DNA from: Pseudoalteromonas piratica
GTDB lineage: Bacteria; Pseudomonadota; Gammaproteobacteria; Enterobacterales; Alteromonadaceae
Assembly: GCF_000788395.1 (NCBI RefSeq)
Contig: NZ_CP009889.1
Span: 1,364,001 to 1,428,000, forward strand
Direction of reading: 5' to 3'
DNA length: 64,000 nucleotides
Positions 1 to 9,100 of the stretch are shown piece by piece (position 1 is the first letter of the stretch; every line of letters begins with the position of its first letter). The notes below the pieces were generated by a model that searched no databases, was not told where the DNA came from, and was given only the letters and a program-made list of their open reading frames with translations. The position numbers and the translations under genes were made by a program.

Positions 1-164
1 TTCTCCCTTTGTACCAAAACGTTATATAACCTGGGCTAGGGTTAAGAAGTTAGTCAACTAATCGAATATATAAACTTATATTCTGTTAGTGTTTTAGTTT
101 GACAATTTTTCTTACTAAAAGGCAAATTGGCTGTTAGAAAGCAATTTGCCATCCCGAGTTGAGA

Positions 165-971
165 TTATTTAATATACTGAATTACATCAACAGCTTCGCG
201 CTGTGAATCAAGATTTAAAAAGTCTCTAAAAATAGATGTATGACCCTGCCCACCAATTACTAGCACACGCTCACCTGGCTGTGCATAGTGTTGAATATTT
301 GCATACATCCTAAAGTTTCTATGCCACCAACTTGCGGCTGCATCGGCACCTTCAAAACCATTACCTGCACCTACATGATTAGTTCTAAAGTACAAAGATT
401 TATTTAAGTTATCCCATTCAGGACTATTGCTCATAAGTAACAGCTCTTTTAATGATTTTGTCAGCTGGTTTTGCTCCATATCTTGAGTCAGTTTGGCAAT
501 AAACGTGTTAAATGCTTTTTCGGTTTCGCTGTCGTGTTTGGCCATGTACTCAAACAAAGGCTTTGCTTGCCAATGCACTTCTTGTTCGTCGTATAAATGT
601 ACTTCACTTAATCCAGCCTGTTTTGCAACTCTGAATCCCAATTGATAAATCTCGTTGCTTTTAAGGTCAAATTGCCCCTTTAAATACTGAGCGTATTCTT
701 GCTGCGTTTGTTGTTGGTATTTTTTATTGTATTCGAGCAACACCACTGTCGGTTTAAACTCGCTGAGTCGTTTGGTCAAAGACGTTAAATACGCTTGATT
801 TTCAGCAGTCATTACATTTATTTGCTTCGTTTTCACTTTATCTGCTTGAGGGTTTGCAAAATGAAACACTCCCATCAGCATCACTTTTGCAGGGTCATTA
901 TGTGTTTGCTCTTCAGCGAGCAGTGAGAAAGGTGTGGCAATGGCCAATAAAACTAACAGTATTTTATTCAT
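165..971 (-). CDS. Secreted DUF5694-family protein
   Basis: The product has 268 residues. A basic start and a hydrophobic stretch ending near residue 19 form a Sec signal peptide, so the protein should act in the periplasm. Conserved blocks typical of the DUF5694 family are visible: MLMGVFHFANP near the mature N-terminus, VVLLEYN near residue 75, and VLVIGGQGHTSIFRDFL close to the C-terminus. The family has no established reaction. The His-rich and acidic blocks recall TraB/ChaN-like folds, but that is my inference. The start is supported by AGAGGAA just upstream of ATG 971. The gene stands alone; the neighbour at 1152 is on the same strand 180 bases upstream and looks unrelated. Confidence 0.8.
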   Translation of the reverse strand: MNKILLVLLAIATPFSLLAEEQTHNDPAKVMLMGVFHFANPQADKVKTKQINVMTAENQAYLTSLTKRLSEFKPTVVLLEYNKKYQQQTQQEYAQYLKGQFDLKSNEIYQLGFRVAKQAGLSEVHLYDEQEVHWQAKPLFEYMAKHDSETEKAFNTFIAKLTQDMEQNQLTKSLKELLLMSNSPEWDNLNKSLYFRTNHVGAGNGFEGADAAASWWHRNFRMYANIQHYAQPGERVLVIGGQGHTSIFRDFLNLDSQREAVDVIQYIK

Positions 972-1151
972 TATTATTCCTCTAAATGAATCTCTCCTTT
1001 ATCACCAGAAGTGCATTAAGAAGATTCAATCAATGTCCATGTCAATTTTGGGTACAACCGCTCATTGAGTGTAAAGGAATTGTTGGTGAATTTATATACT
1101 GTTCATATTGAAATAATGTTCATGATTCTCCTCCGTGTATTATCGATAAAA

Positions 1152-2024
1152 TTAGCTATCCCCTACTAAATTCTGCAAATGTTGTGTGATTGCTTCAATG
1201 CATACTTTGACGTTGAGTGGTTGGTTTTTACCAAAAGGATGAATCGCAAAAACAGGGGTGCTTGGCAACATTAAGTGTGGGTCTACTGGTACTAGTTCAC
1301 TGGTAAATCGCGATAAATAAAAGTCAGGTACAATGCCAATACCTGCACCTGCTTTAAGTAATGCCACACAAGCGTAAAATGAGTTAGTCGTACACTGCGC
1401 TTCGGCTTCGAAATGACGCTCTGAACCATCTTTACTGATAAAAATGTGCTTAATTTTATTGCCTTGCCAAACATTTGCAATATAGGGCAATGTGTTGATA
1501 TTTTGCTTCTCAAATACCGCTGTACCACACAGTACATCTTTAAACGCACCAATACGCTTTTGCGTTAAATTACTATCCGATGAGCGACCGACCCTAATCG
1601 CCAGATCAATATCGTTCGCCATAAAATCAAGCTGTTCATCCGCGCTTATCAACTCTGGTTTTAACGCTGGATAGTCTTTCATAAGCCTTGCAATTACCGG
1701 TGTCACTAACGTTTCCATTAAAGCATTTGGCGCAGTAATGCGTACACGCCCTTTCGGTTCAGCTAAATAGCTTTGTGCTTGCTCCCACGCATTTTCCGCA
1801 ATTGAGTTAATTGCCTTACATTGGGAATAAAAACGCTCCCCTGCATCAGTGAGTGATAGTCTTCGAGTAGTGCGCTTAAGTAACACCACGCCCAGTGAGT
1901 ATTCCAACTGCTTCAAGTTTTGGCTGATCACTGATTTAGATAAATTTAGCGCTTCACCAGCGGATGATATTGATCCCGCCTCAACAATATGGGCAAAAAT
2001 CATCATTTGTTTAAGTCGATTCAT
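1152..2024 (-). CDS. LysR family transcriptional regulator
   Basis: This is a DNA-binding regulator of about 290 residues, the usual LysR length. The N-terminal winged helix covers residues 1-60 and has the standard pattern AGSISSAGEALNLSKSVISQ followed by LLKRTTRRLSLTDAGERF. The effector-binding domain follows, with GRVRITAP near residue 90 and the DLAIRVG motif. ATG 2024 (MNRLKQ) is chosen because the upstream in-frame start is a TTG that would add seven residues unlike the family. The gene is divergent from an NTF2-like gene at 2129, which is its most likely target. An AAAACAG/CTGTTTT inverted repeat lies in the shared promoter region. The ligand is unknown. Confidence 0.9.
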   Translation of the reverse strand: MNRLKQMMIFAHIVEAGSISSAGEALNLSKSVISQNLKQLEYSLGVVLLKRTTRRLSLTDAGERFYSQCKAINSIAENAWEQAQSYLAEPKGRVRITAPNALMETLVTPVIARLMKDYPALKPELISADEQLDFMANDIDLAIRVGRSSDSNLTQKRIGAFKDVLCGTAVFEKQNINTLPYIANVWQGNKIKHIFISKDGSERHFEAEAQCTTNSFYACVALLKAGAGIGIVPDFYLSRFTSELVPVDPHLMLPSTPVFAIHPFGKNQPLNVKVCIEAITQHLQNLVGDS

Positions 2025-2043
2025 TTTTATTGTTCTGTATAGC

Positions 2044-2072
2044 AAAACAGTTATTTCTATTATATCTGTTTT
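2044..2072. promoter_or_regulatory. Inverted repeat, candidate LysR operator and promoter
   Basis: AAAACAG (2044-2050) and CTGTTTT (2066-2072) form an inverted repeat with 15 bases between. A minus-strand TATAAT lies inside it at 2059-2064, about 35 bases upstream of the LysR start. LysR regulators usually bind partly symmetric sites between divergent genes and repress themselves. The assignment is inference, and no convincing -35 was seen. Confidence 0.4.
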
Positions 2073-2128
2073 TAAACACTTAGCAGCTCGTTAATCTAGC
2101 CACTCCTTACTAATTAAGAGACAACAAG

Positions 2129-2503
2129 ATGACTGAACAACAGATTTTAGATGCCTGTAAGGCAGGTATCGCGGCATGGCAACACGCTTTTAACAACCAA
2201 GATGCTGCAGGCTGTGCAGCACAATACAGCAAAAATGCCGTAATGCATGCCCGCCCTTTTGGTACATTTGAAGGCACTTCCGAGATAGAGTCTTTCTGGC
2301 AAGGGATCATTGAACAAGGGTTTAAAGACGTTGACTACACAGATGTTACTTGGACTAAGTTTGATGATATGAGCTTTATTCTCACTTCGAAGTGGACAAT
2401 GAATAAAGCGTATGGTGTTGTACATCGCGAATTATGGCGCGTTGAAGAAGACGGTAAAGCGCGTTTAATTGAAGACGAATTTGAAGTGCAGGGTGAACGT
2501 TAA
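2129..2503 (+). CDS. NTF2-like / SnoaL-like protein (DUF4440 type)
   Basis: This is a 124-residue cytoplasmic protein with no signal peptide. It has the NTF2-like alpha+beta layout: an N-terminal helix (ILDACKAGIAAWQHAF), NNQDAAGCAAQYSKNAVMHA, then GTFEGTSEIESFWQGII and a final sheet ending LWRVEEDGKARLIEDEFEV. This matches small single-domain SnoaL/DUF4440 proteins, which bind or isomerise small hydrophobic molecules; the substrate here cannot be read from sequence. The gene is divergent from the LysR gene and probably controlled by it. The start is preceded by AAGAGACAACAAG, a weak but acceptable ribosome site. A hairpin at 2570 follows. Confidence 0.8.
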   Translation: MTEQQILDACKAGIAAWQHAFNNQDAAGCAAQYSKNAVMHARPFGTFEGTSEIESFWQGIIEQGFKDVDYTDVTWTKFDDMSFILTSKWTMNKAYGVVHRELWRVEEDGKARLIEDEFEVQGER

Positions 2504-2569
2504 TTAGAATTTACTTAAGCTAATAAATAATCACATAACAAAAGCGCTTTACCAGTAAAATTTGAACAA

Positions 2570-2596
2570 AAGGTTAACGTATAACTCGTTAACCTT
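2570..2596. terminator. Hairpin terminator, GGTTAACG type
   Basis: AAGGTTAACG (2570-2579) pairs perfectly with CGTTAACCTT (2587-2596) across a 7-base loop. It lies between the convergent genes ending at 2503 and 2653, so it could serve both. It belongs to a family of similar hairpins at 4949, 17997 and 35908. Confidence 0.65.
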
Positions 2597-2652
2597 GTCT
2601 TCGAATTGACTCGTTCAAAATAGCATTATTGTCTGTTAATGCTTTGATAGAT

Positions 2653-3537
2653 TTACTTCAAGCGTGCGATCATTGCATTTGCAAACCGCTCGGGGGATTT
2701 TGCATCCATATTAAAATATAAAGAAGGCTCTATAAGCTCAGCCTCCATTAGGCAATACTCACCGTTAAACTTAACTAAATCTAGGCGTGCATAAAGGGGC
2801 ATAGCGTGCACACTCTGAACTGCTTGCATGCATTTATTCGCCGCATCAACTAGTGATGTATCTGGTGAGACACGATTCAAACTCCCGCCGTGTTCTTCTT
2901 GCACTCTAAAGTCATCTTTCTTAGGGGTTTTTAGTATGGCATGGCTATATTCACCATTAAAATAGAAAAGTGAGTACTCACCATTTTCCACAACTTCTGG
3001 CACAAATGGCTGTACCATAAAGTCGCGTTGGCTAAATGTCGTATTTAAACCATCAAGGTCAACATCTTGCTTAGCTTTTAACCAGAAAGTGTTATCGGCA
3101 TTGGCACTAATACGGGGTTTAAGAATAATTTCTTGCGTATCAAATGCACTAAAGAACGCGTCTATTTGCGCTTTTGTTATCTTAATATCGCTAAGTCTAT
3201 TTTGCCATTGAGTAGGAATTAAGCGCACTCCCAACTGTTCTAATTCTCGCAGATAAATTTTATCGATATTCCAGCGAACAATGTCCAATGAATTTTGCAG
3301 TTCAGCACGACTATGTTCGATTTGTTCCAATACAGCTAAAAAAGCCTCTGGCGCATCTTGGTAGTCCCAGGGGGTACGTATAACCACCATTTCATACTGG
3401 TCCCAGTCAACCACCTTATTTCGCCACGAAACGGTATCCACTGAGAAACCCTGTTGATTTAAATAGGGTTCGACCAAATCGTCGTAAACTTCAAACTCAT
3501 CCAAACAATCCATTGATAAAAAAGCGCACTTTCTCAT
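2653..3537 (-). CDS. ATP-grasp domain protein
   Basis: The product has 294 residues. The N-terminus (MRKCAFLSMDCLDEFEVYDD, then VVIRTPWDYQDAPEAFLAVL) matches a family of stand-alone ATP-grasp ligases related to RimK, glutathione synthetase and the D-cycloserine ligase DcsG. The ATP-grasp region runs from about residue 90 to 290, with EIILKPRISANADNTFWL as the phosphate-binding segment, DFMVQPFVPEVVENGEYSLFYF in the middle, and YARLDLVKFNGEYCLMEAEL carrying the acidic metal ligands. It should join a carboxylate to an amine or thiol using ATP, but the substrate is unknown. AAAGAGAAAAC precedes ATG 3537. It is a single-gene unit. Confidence 0.8.
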   Translation of the reverse strand: MRKCAFLSMDCLDEFEVYDDLVEPYLNQQGFSVDTVSWRNKVVDWDQYEMVVIRTPWDYQDAPEAFLAVLEQIEHSRAELQNSLDIVRWNIDKIYLRELEQLGVRLIPTQWQNRLSDIKITKAQIDAFFSAFDTQEIILKPRISANADNTFWLKAKQDVDLDGLNTTFSQRDFMVQPFVPEVVENGEYSLFYFNGEYSHAILKTPKKDDFRVQEEHGGSLNRVSPDTSLVDAANKCMQAVQSVHAMPLYARLDLVKFNGEYCLMEAELIEPSLYFNMDAKSPERFANAMIARLK

Positions 3538-3708
3538 AGTTTTCTCTTTATTACGTTTTGATACTACTCATAAATATTGTATACAACTTACAAACTTAAT
3601 CGCCGAAAATCAAAATTAAAACGCAAGGCAGTAATCAAAATAGCTTTGTTTATGCTGGTATAAAGCGTCTCACCATGACATCATTGTTAAAAAAAAAACA
3701 AAAACACA

Positions 3709-4902
3709 ATGCACACACTTCAACGCGATCCACTATTGGATATTTTTCGTGGCTTTGCCATTTTTGGTATCTTTTTTATTAATATCACCATAATGCATTG
3801 CTTATTCATAAACCAAGATAGCTTTGCTACCCAGTTTCAAGATGCCACCAGCGATCTTATTAATCGTGTTTTACAATTGTTTTTCTACAATAAGTTCTTC
3901 CCTATTTTTTCCTTCTTATTCGGTTTAGGCATCACCCTTCAAATCCTTAAAAAACAGCAAAATAATCGGCCTTATATTGGCTTTTTTACGCGTCGAATGG
4001 GCGCTTTGTTTGCCATTGGCATACTGCATATTCTGCTGCTGTGGTCGGGGGATGTTTTGCACCTTTACGCACTGCTAGGATTAGTAAGTTTAATAATGGT
4101 AAGGCTAAGCGCAAAAGTGACCACGTTTATAGGAATTGGATTATTAGTCTTCCCATTTTACGATCATTTAGCAGGGTTTATTCTAGAAAATTCGCAGTTG
4201 CAACTCGATCGCGGGCTACTTGCCTACGGCGAGCAAGGTATTATCACAACACAAAGAGAAGGTAGCTACCTTGATACGATTTTATTGCGGCAATCGGACT
4301 ATATGGCAAACCTTCCGATGCTGCTTTTCTACCTCGCTCCTATGGCGTTTGCGATGTTTTCATTAGGCATGGCCGCCAGTAAAAGCGAATTAAAGTTTGG
4401 CTCAAAGCAGTGGCTGAACTACTTCCAAAAAACAGCCATTGTAACCGCTGTGTTGTCTTGTATTTATCGCATTGTATTTCTTTTTTGGTTGCCTGAAAGC
4501 GATCTTTATCGTCACGAATTACTGCGACCACTTTGGTTTAAGTTAATGTTCTTAAGCGACGTTACATTTGGTTTGTGTTACTTGTGGGGTATTGCTTGGT
4601 TGTGGCATAAGGGGATTTTAAAAAAGCCGCTTATTTACTTTAGCTATGTTGGTCGTTTAGCATTAAGTAATTACATTTTGCACAGTGTGATTGGCTTATT
4701 ACTGTTCACAAGTGTTGGCTTTTCCCTTTATCAAACTCTCAGCCCATTGGCCTGTTTTACTATCGCACTGGTTAGCTTTATTGGCCAAGTCCAACTCAGC
4801 AAAATCTGGTTATCACACTTCCAATATGGCCCATTAGAATGGCTATGGCGTTGCGTCACATATCGACAAAAAATGCCCTTTAAACGAGTTGTCGTGGAGT
4901 AA
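3709..4902 (+). CDS. DUF418 family membrane protein (YeiB-like)
   Basis: This is a 397-residue inner-membrane protein with about nine or ten hydrophobic segments. The N-terminus RDPLLDIFRGFAIFGIFFIN is the signature of the DUF418/YeiB family. The C-terminal DUF418 block follows, with YVGRLALSNYILHSVIGLLLF, then WLSHFQYGPLEWLWRCVTY at the end. Members are thought to relate to acyltransferase-3-like membrane enzymes, but their function is not established. The upstream sequence is a run of A residues with no clear Shine-Dalgarno motif, although the family signature begins right at the start, so the start is probably right. The gene is convergent with the next one, with a strong hairpin between. 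Confidence 0.88.
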   Translation: MHTLQRDPLLDIFRGFAIFGIFFINITIMHCLFINQDSFATQFQDATSDLINRVLQLFFYNKFFPIFSFLFGLGITLQILKKQQNNRPYIGFFTRRMGALFAIGILHILLLWSGDVLHLYALLGLVSLIMVRLSAKVTTFIGIGLLVFPFYDHLAGFILENSQLQLDRGLLAYGEQGIITTQREGSYLDTILLRQSDYMANLPMLLFYLAPMAFAMFSLGMAASKSELKFGSKQWLNYFQKTAIVTAVLSCIYRIVFLFWLPESDLYRHELLRPLWFKLMFLSDVTFGLCYLWGIAWLWHKGILKKPLIYFSYVGRLALSNYILHSVIGLLLFTSVGFSLYQTLSPLACFTIALVSFIGQVQLSKIWLSHFQYGPLEWLWRCVTYRQKMPFKRVVVE

Positions 4903-4948
4903 CATATTTTTTAGTAATAAAACATTTGGGTCGTTGATAACCTTAATG

Positions 4949-4985
4949 GAAAAAAGGTTAACCAAACCTCTGTTAACCTTTTTTC
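4949..4985. terminator. Strong bidirectional terminator hairpin
   Basis: GAAAAAAGGTTAAC (4949-4962) pairs perfectly with GTTAACCTTTTTTC (4972-4985) across a 9-base loop. With A and T runs on the outer arms, it can terminate both convergent genes (ends 4902 and 5038). Confidence 0.85.
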
Positions 4986-5037
4986 AATTAGTATAACGCG
5001 CCTAAATGGTTATAGCGGTTACTTATTGATCCTTCGT

Positions 5038-5997
5038 TTAGTTATTGCCAACAAACGAAAAGTTACTCACATCAAATGAAACAAGCGAACCATTACTGCT
5101 ACAACCAAAATCTGACGCAATATTTTGACCATTGAGGGCAAAGCCAATTACCGCTCCGCTTTGCACATCAAAACTTGCTGAACCATTGCCTTCTTGCAGC
5201 ATCGTAGTCACGCCATCATTTACATAACCTGCCGGGCAAGCAGCTGTTGAATTCGTCACTGTATAGTCAAAGCTGACTGTGCCATTACTTGGCGCAGCAA
5301 TGTAAAACGTTGAACCACTTACATTCCACTGCGGATAGTTAGTCAATGTTACTGAGTTTGGCGCATTTGAAGTATTCACTAAATTTGTCGGAGCATTGGA
5401 GCCTGCAGACCAATTATTGACATCAAACGCGCCTTCAAAATTATTAACCACCAAATGTGTCACAGGATTTGCAATAATCTCAACATTATCGACGTATACA
5501 GTCGCATCCCCCGCTACAACTTGTCTAAACGTAAGGATATGAATAAGTGTGGGCAAGCCTTGAGTAATAAATTCATGGCGCTCAAAAACATTGCCATTAG
5601 GCGTAAAGCTCGCGAGTAGTTTATTATCCCAATATACTGCTAATTCACCTTGCGAGAACGACCCCCTTTGCGCTGTATCAAATGCTATTTTGTAGGTGTT
5701 AGCATTTGACGTTACAACTTGAGAAACAGAGCCTTCATCACCCTGCAAAAATGCCAATGCATGGGCGCTTGCTTCACCACCCCATACACTGCTGTGGTTG
5801 GCGATGCCTGTGCCCGTGGTGAAAATCCAATTTGGCGCAGAAAAGTTTTCATCTGTTGCATATAAAAATGAGCCATTGGCAATACTACTGGTCTCAAATC
5901 CCGCGTTAGGTGACAAATTCGGTGTCTCGCTCGCATTAGTTTGCAAAGTCATAAAAAGTGCACTGAAACCGATTGCAAAAGAAAGTTTTTTATCCAT
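5038..5997 (-). CDS. Secreted protein with DUF642/galactose-binding-like domain
   Basis: The product has 319 residues with a signal peptide (MDKKLSFAIGFSALFMTLQTNA). Residues 25-160 resemble a DUF642-type jelly-roll, carbohydrate-binding-like domain: SPNAGFETSSIANGSFLYAT, APNWIFTTGTGIANHSSVWG, and DATVYVDNVEII at its end. The second half is a beta-rich domain I do not recognise; it has two or three cysteines (AACPAGY, FGCSSNG) that could form a disulfide after export. ATG 5997 is preferred over an upstream TTG because GGAG sits six bases before it. The protein probably binds polysaccharide outside the cell. No enzyme motif is seen. Confidence 0.7.
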   Translation of the reverse strand: MDKKLSFAIGFSALFMTLQTNASETPNLSPNAGFETSSIANGSFLYATDENFSAPNWIFTTGTGIANHSSVWGGEASAHALAFLQGDEGSVSQVVTSNANTYKIAFDTAQRGSFSQGELAVYWDNKLLASFTPNGNVFERHEFITQGLPTLIHILTFRQVVAGDATVYVDNVEIIANPVTHLVVNNFEGAFDVNNWSAGSNAPTNLVNTSNAPNSVTLTNYPQWNVSGSTFYIAAPSNGTVSFDYTVTNSTAACPAGYVNDGVTTMLQEGNGSASFDVQSGAVIGFALNGQNIASDFGCSSNGSLVSFDVSNFSFVGNN

Positions 5998-6339
5998 TTT
6001 AAACTCCAATATTCAATAGTCTTTTGTTAAGTAAGCGTGGCCAACAGCAAGGTGAGCACTGACGCCCACTAAGCATAGGTGAGCGCTTAGTTTTTCTTAT
6101 GACAAGCTATTACAGCGCTGATTTTCACTAGGCAACCGCTATGAATTCCGTTTTAGAACAAAGTTTTACTTGAATTGATAAACTAGCCGGTATTAACGGG
6201 AACTTTTGGCAACGATGTGTTTTAGTTATTAAAACATTACACATCAGCAGACAGTCTAACTTTATTGAGCAGCAAGCTCTCTGGGGTGTTTATATGGATA
6301 TGAAGCCAGCTAAGTTAAAGGCTAAAGAATACTAGATGG
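5998..6339. other. 342-base intergenic region
   Basis: This holds the promoter region of the secreted gene ending at 5997 and the downstream region of the kinase ending at 6340. The only structure seen is a terminator-like hairpin at 6068. No open frame with a ribosome site was found. Confidence 0.6.
6068..6096 (+). terminator. Orphan plus-strand terminator-like hairpin
   Basis: ACTAAGC (6068-6074) pairs with GCTTAGT (6085-6091) across a 10-base loop and is followed directly by TTTTCTT. No plus-strand gene precedes it, because both flanking genes are on the minus strand. It could end a short unannotated RNA that starts near 6000. Confidence 0.4.
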
Positions 6340-7749
6340 CTAACTTGCAACAGGTAATTCAATAGTGAAAACAGTGCCTTTCCCTATGCCGCTGCTAACA
6401 GATATTACCCCATTATGTGATTCAATTATTTTATGTGAAATAGATAACCCAAGCCCGGTACCCGTGCCCACTTCTTTGGTTGTAAAAAATGGATCAAACA
6501 ATTTGTTTATTGTGTTATCACTCATACCGCACCCATCATCTTTAACAACTATGGTAATTTTATCGTTTTGCTGGCTTGTGTTAATTTCAATGGTGCCAGC
6601 TTTACTAATTGCATCATTGGCGTTCATTAAAAGATTAACAAGGACCTGACTAAGTTCTATGGGCATTACTGTTGATTTTGTTAACTCTCCTGGCAAAAAG
6701 TTAATTTCAATATCTGGTTTAATTTCAGAACAAACCATATTGATTGCCAGCTGAATAACATCCTCATTGATGTCCACATTGCTCACTGCTAGTTTTTCCA
6801 TTTGAGAAAAATGCCCTAAGTCACCAGAAATACTTTTGATGCGCTTTAACCCTGAAGCAATGCTCGCACATAGCGAATTTATATCCTCATTAATAAATGC
6901 TAAATCATGCTTATCAGAAATCGTTTTTGCAGCGTCAGGCGCCGCTTTTGAAATTGCTTGCCATGCACAATTATAATCATCAAAATAATCGCATAAGGTT
7001 TCAACATTACTGCTGACATAACCCAATGGCGTATTAATCTCATGGGCAACACCTGCAGCCAGCTGACCTATAGAAGCCAATTTTTCTGAATGAATTAGCT
7101 GCTGCTGTTGCTCTAATAGTTGCTGCTTCGTACTTTTTAGTTCCGCAAGTGCCTGTTCCAGGGTTTCGTTTTTTTCCTTTAATTGCGCGGTGCGTTTGGC
7201 AATTTTATGCTCTAGTTTATCGTTAAACCCTGCAAGTTGATGTTGCATTGTTTCTAACTGAACTAAATGTTGGTAGGTTCTAATTGCGGCTGTTATGGAA
7301 GTAAATAATCGTTGTTTTGTTAACTCTGTTTTGGATTTGTAATCATTAATATCATAGTTGAACATAACTTCTTGTTCAGGGTGCGTTCCGGCTTGCCCTG
7401 TGCGTAAAATTATTCTCACTAAACTGTTATTAAGTTCCTGACGAATCGCCTTTACGCACTCTAACCCTTCATCATCACTGCTCATAACAACATCAAGCAA
7501 AATCACACAAATATCTGGGTTATCACGTAAAATCGATAACGCCTCTTCTTTTCCGTAAGCATGAAAGAGTGTTAGCGGCCTTGATTGATATTGATAACCA
7601 CTAAGCACCAATCGTGTTAATTGGTGAATTTGGTCATCATCATCAACAACCAATAATGGCCAACATGCTTGTTGGCAAAAATCGTCCAATTTACTTTCTT
7701 GAGTGTTCTCTTCACTAAATAAAAACGAATCATTTTGTTTATCTGACAT
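6340..7749 (-). CDS. Response-regulator/histidine-kinase hybrid
   Basis: The product has 469 residues with no membrane segment, so it is a soluble kinase. Residues 31-150 form a receiver domain, with the acidic pocket VVDDDD and phospho-acceptor D86 in VILLDVVM. A coiled coil, rich in Glu, Gln and Lys, follows at about 165-225. The HisKA box has H236 in VAHEINTP, and the ATPase domain shows NLLMNANDA, DDGCGM, FDPFFTTKEVGTGTGLGLS and GKGTVFTIELP. The usual order in hybrids is kinase then receiver; here the receiver comes first, as in kinases that take a signal from another kinase. ATG 7749 (MSDKQND) is chosen because AAGAG precedes it and the receiver starts soon after. No partner gene is adjacent. 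Confidence 0.88.
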   Translation of the reverse strand: MSDKQNDSFLFSEENTQESKLDDFCQQACWPLLVVDDDDQIHQLTRLVLSGYQYQSRPLTLFHAYGKEEALSILRDNPDICVILLDVVMSSDDEGLECVKAIRQELNNSLVRIILRTGQAGTHPEQEVMFNYDINDYKSKTELTKQRLFTSITAAIRTYQHLVQLETMQHQLAGFNDKLEHKIAKRTAQLKEKNETLEQALAELKSTKQQLLEQQQQLIHSEKLASIGQLAAGVAHEINTPLGYVSSNVETLCDYFDDYNCAWQAISKAAPDAAKTISDKHDLAFINEDINSLCASIASGLKRIKSISGDLGHFSQMEKLAVSNVDINEDVIQLAINMVCSEIKPDIEINFLPGELTKSTVMPIELSQVLVNLLMNANDAISKAGTIEINTSQQNDKITIVVKDDGCGMSDNTINKLFDPFFTTKEVGTGTGLGLSISHKIIESHNGVISVSSGIGKGTVFTIELPVAS

Positions 7750-8229
7750 ACACACTCTTAAAACGATATTTCTGTGGTTTGCTATTACTTGCTCAATATT
7801 AGTGTTGCTTGAATTTTTAAAAACTGCAAACAGAACCATCAAACGCATTTACATTCATGCAGTTAAATAAGCAGTAAGATTCAGATAAGTTGCCTAATTT
7901 ATTTACTTAAAAATCTATAATTTTTCTATTTTGTTAAGATCTAATTTCCTTTTTGGTTATTTATTGCCTTAACAACTTAGCTTATACGCGGCTCGAGTCT
8001 TAACAATGAAGTGCCAATGCAAATGACGAAATAAGTAGTCTTACTTGTCGCTTAGAATCCTTATTTAAGCAACTAAAGGTCATTTTCCCACCTAGATTAA
8101 AGCGCCTACTCCTTCCGCTCAATTCAAAATAAATACCCGCCCCTAAATAAAATAGATTTTTTATAGGACAATGCATTATTTTTGCTATTAACCTTCAAAG
8201 CGAAAGTTAAACAAAAAAGGGAAGTCGTT
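7750..8229. other. 480-base divergent intergenic region
   Basis: This AT-rich spacer lies between the divergent kinase and dioxygenase genes and should carry both promoters. I see no gene, strong hairpin or repeat in it. Confidence 0.6.
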
Positions 8230-8868
8230 ATGACGTTGAATAATCGCCGCGCATTTTTAAAAAATAGTGTTTTAGGAACAGCAGGGCTGGTATTTACAAG
8301 TAAAGTCAGAGCTCAAATAAGCACTCCCAGAGATGCCGAAGGGCCTTTTTATCCCATTACCCCACAAAAAGATAAAGATGCAGACTTAACAAAGGTCGCC
8401 GGAAAATTGGGCACCGCAAAAGGCACGATAATAAACATTTTTGGTCAAGTATTCGACACAAATTCAAACCCCATTGAAGATGCCACAATCGATTTATGGC
8501 AAGCTAACAGCTTTGGCAAATACCATCACCCTCATGACACAAGCGATGCGCCAATCGATGAGAATTTTCAATCTTGGGCTATCATTCAAAGTGGGAAAAA
8601 TGGTGCATTTCGATTCAAAACTGTTATGCCGGGTGCTTACCCTTACCAAGCAAAAGCAGAGGATCAACGAACGCCTCATATTCATATGAAAATTGGCAAA
8701 CATGGTTATGAGCCTGTACTCACACAAATGTACTTTCCCGATCAAGAACAGAACAAAACCGATGGGTTATATCAACGAAAGACAAAGACACAACAAGCTA
8801 TGATGACAGCTCAATACACTGAAAAACCCAATGAGTTTCTCTACAACATCTTTTTAGAAAAAATCTAG
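8230..8868 (+). CDS. Tat-exported intradiol ring-cleavage dioxygenase-like protein
   Basis: The product has 212 residues. NNRRAFLKNSVLGTAGLV at the N-terminus is a twin-arginine signal, so the enzyme should be exported already folded. The rest is an intradiol dioxygenase fold like the protocatechuate 3,4-dioxygenase beta chain. The non-haem Fe(III) ligands appear as Tyr in GKYHHPHD, Tyr in PGAYPYQA, and the two His of TPHIHMKI; TQMYFPDQ is another family block. The family opens catechol-type rings between the two hydroxyls. ATG 8230 is chosen over a start 48 bases upstream because AGGGAAG precedes it. No aromatic degradation pathway is nearby, so the real substrate is unknown. Confidence 0.83.
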   Translation: MTLNNRRAFLKNSVLGTAGLVFTSKVRAQISTPRDAEGPFYPITPQKDKDADLTKVAGKLGTAKGTIINIFGQVFDTNSNPIEDATIDLWQANSFGKYHHPHDTSDAPIDENFQSWAIIQSGKNGAFRFKTVMPGAYPYQAKAEDQRTPHIHMKIGKHGYEPVLTQMYFPDQEQNKTDGLYQRKTKTQQAMMTAQYTEKPNEFLYNIFLEKI

Positions 8869-9100
8869 CCGAATAAAATGCTTTCGGGTTACGCAACTTT
8901 ATTACCCGTATGTTTAAAATTAATTACTTTTAAACATAAATCTTAAGAAGGCTAGATGAATGTGCTGCTTGATATTTAGCAGCATCATTTACTGCTATTT
9001 ACAGTTTTATTGTGTAAAAAGTATCTAATCACTGCATTTATCAGTAAGCCTATGACACAATGCAAATGTGTTTTATTGTTTATGATTTAAAAGGTTTACT

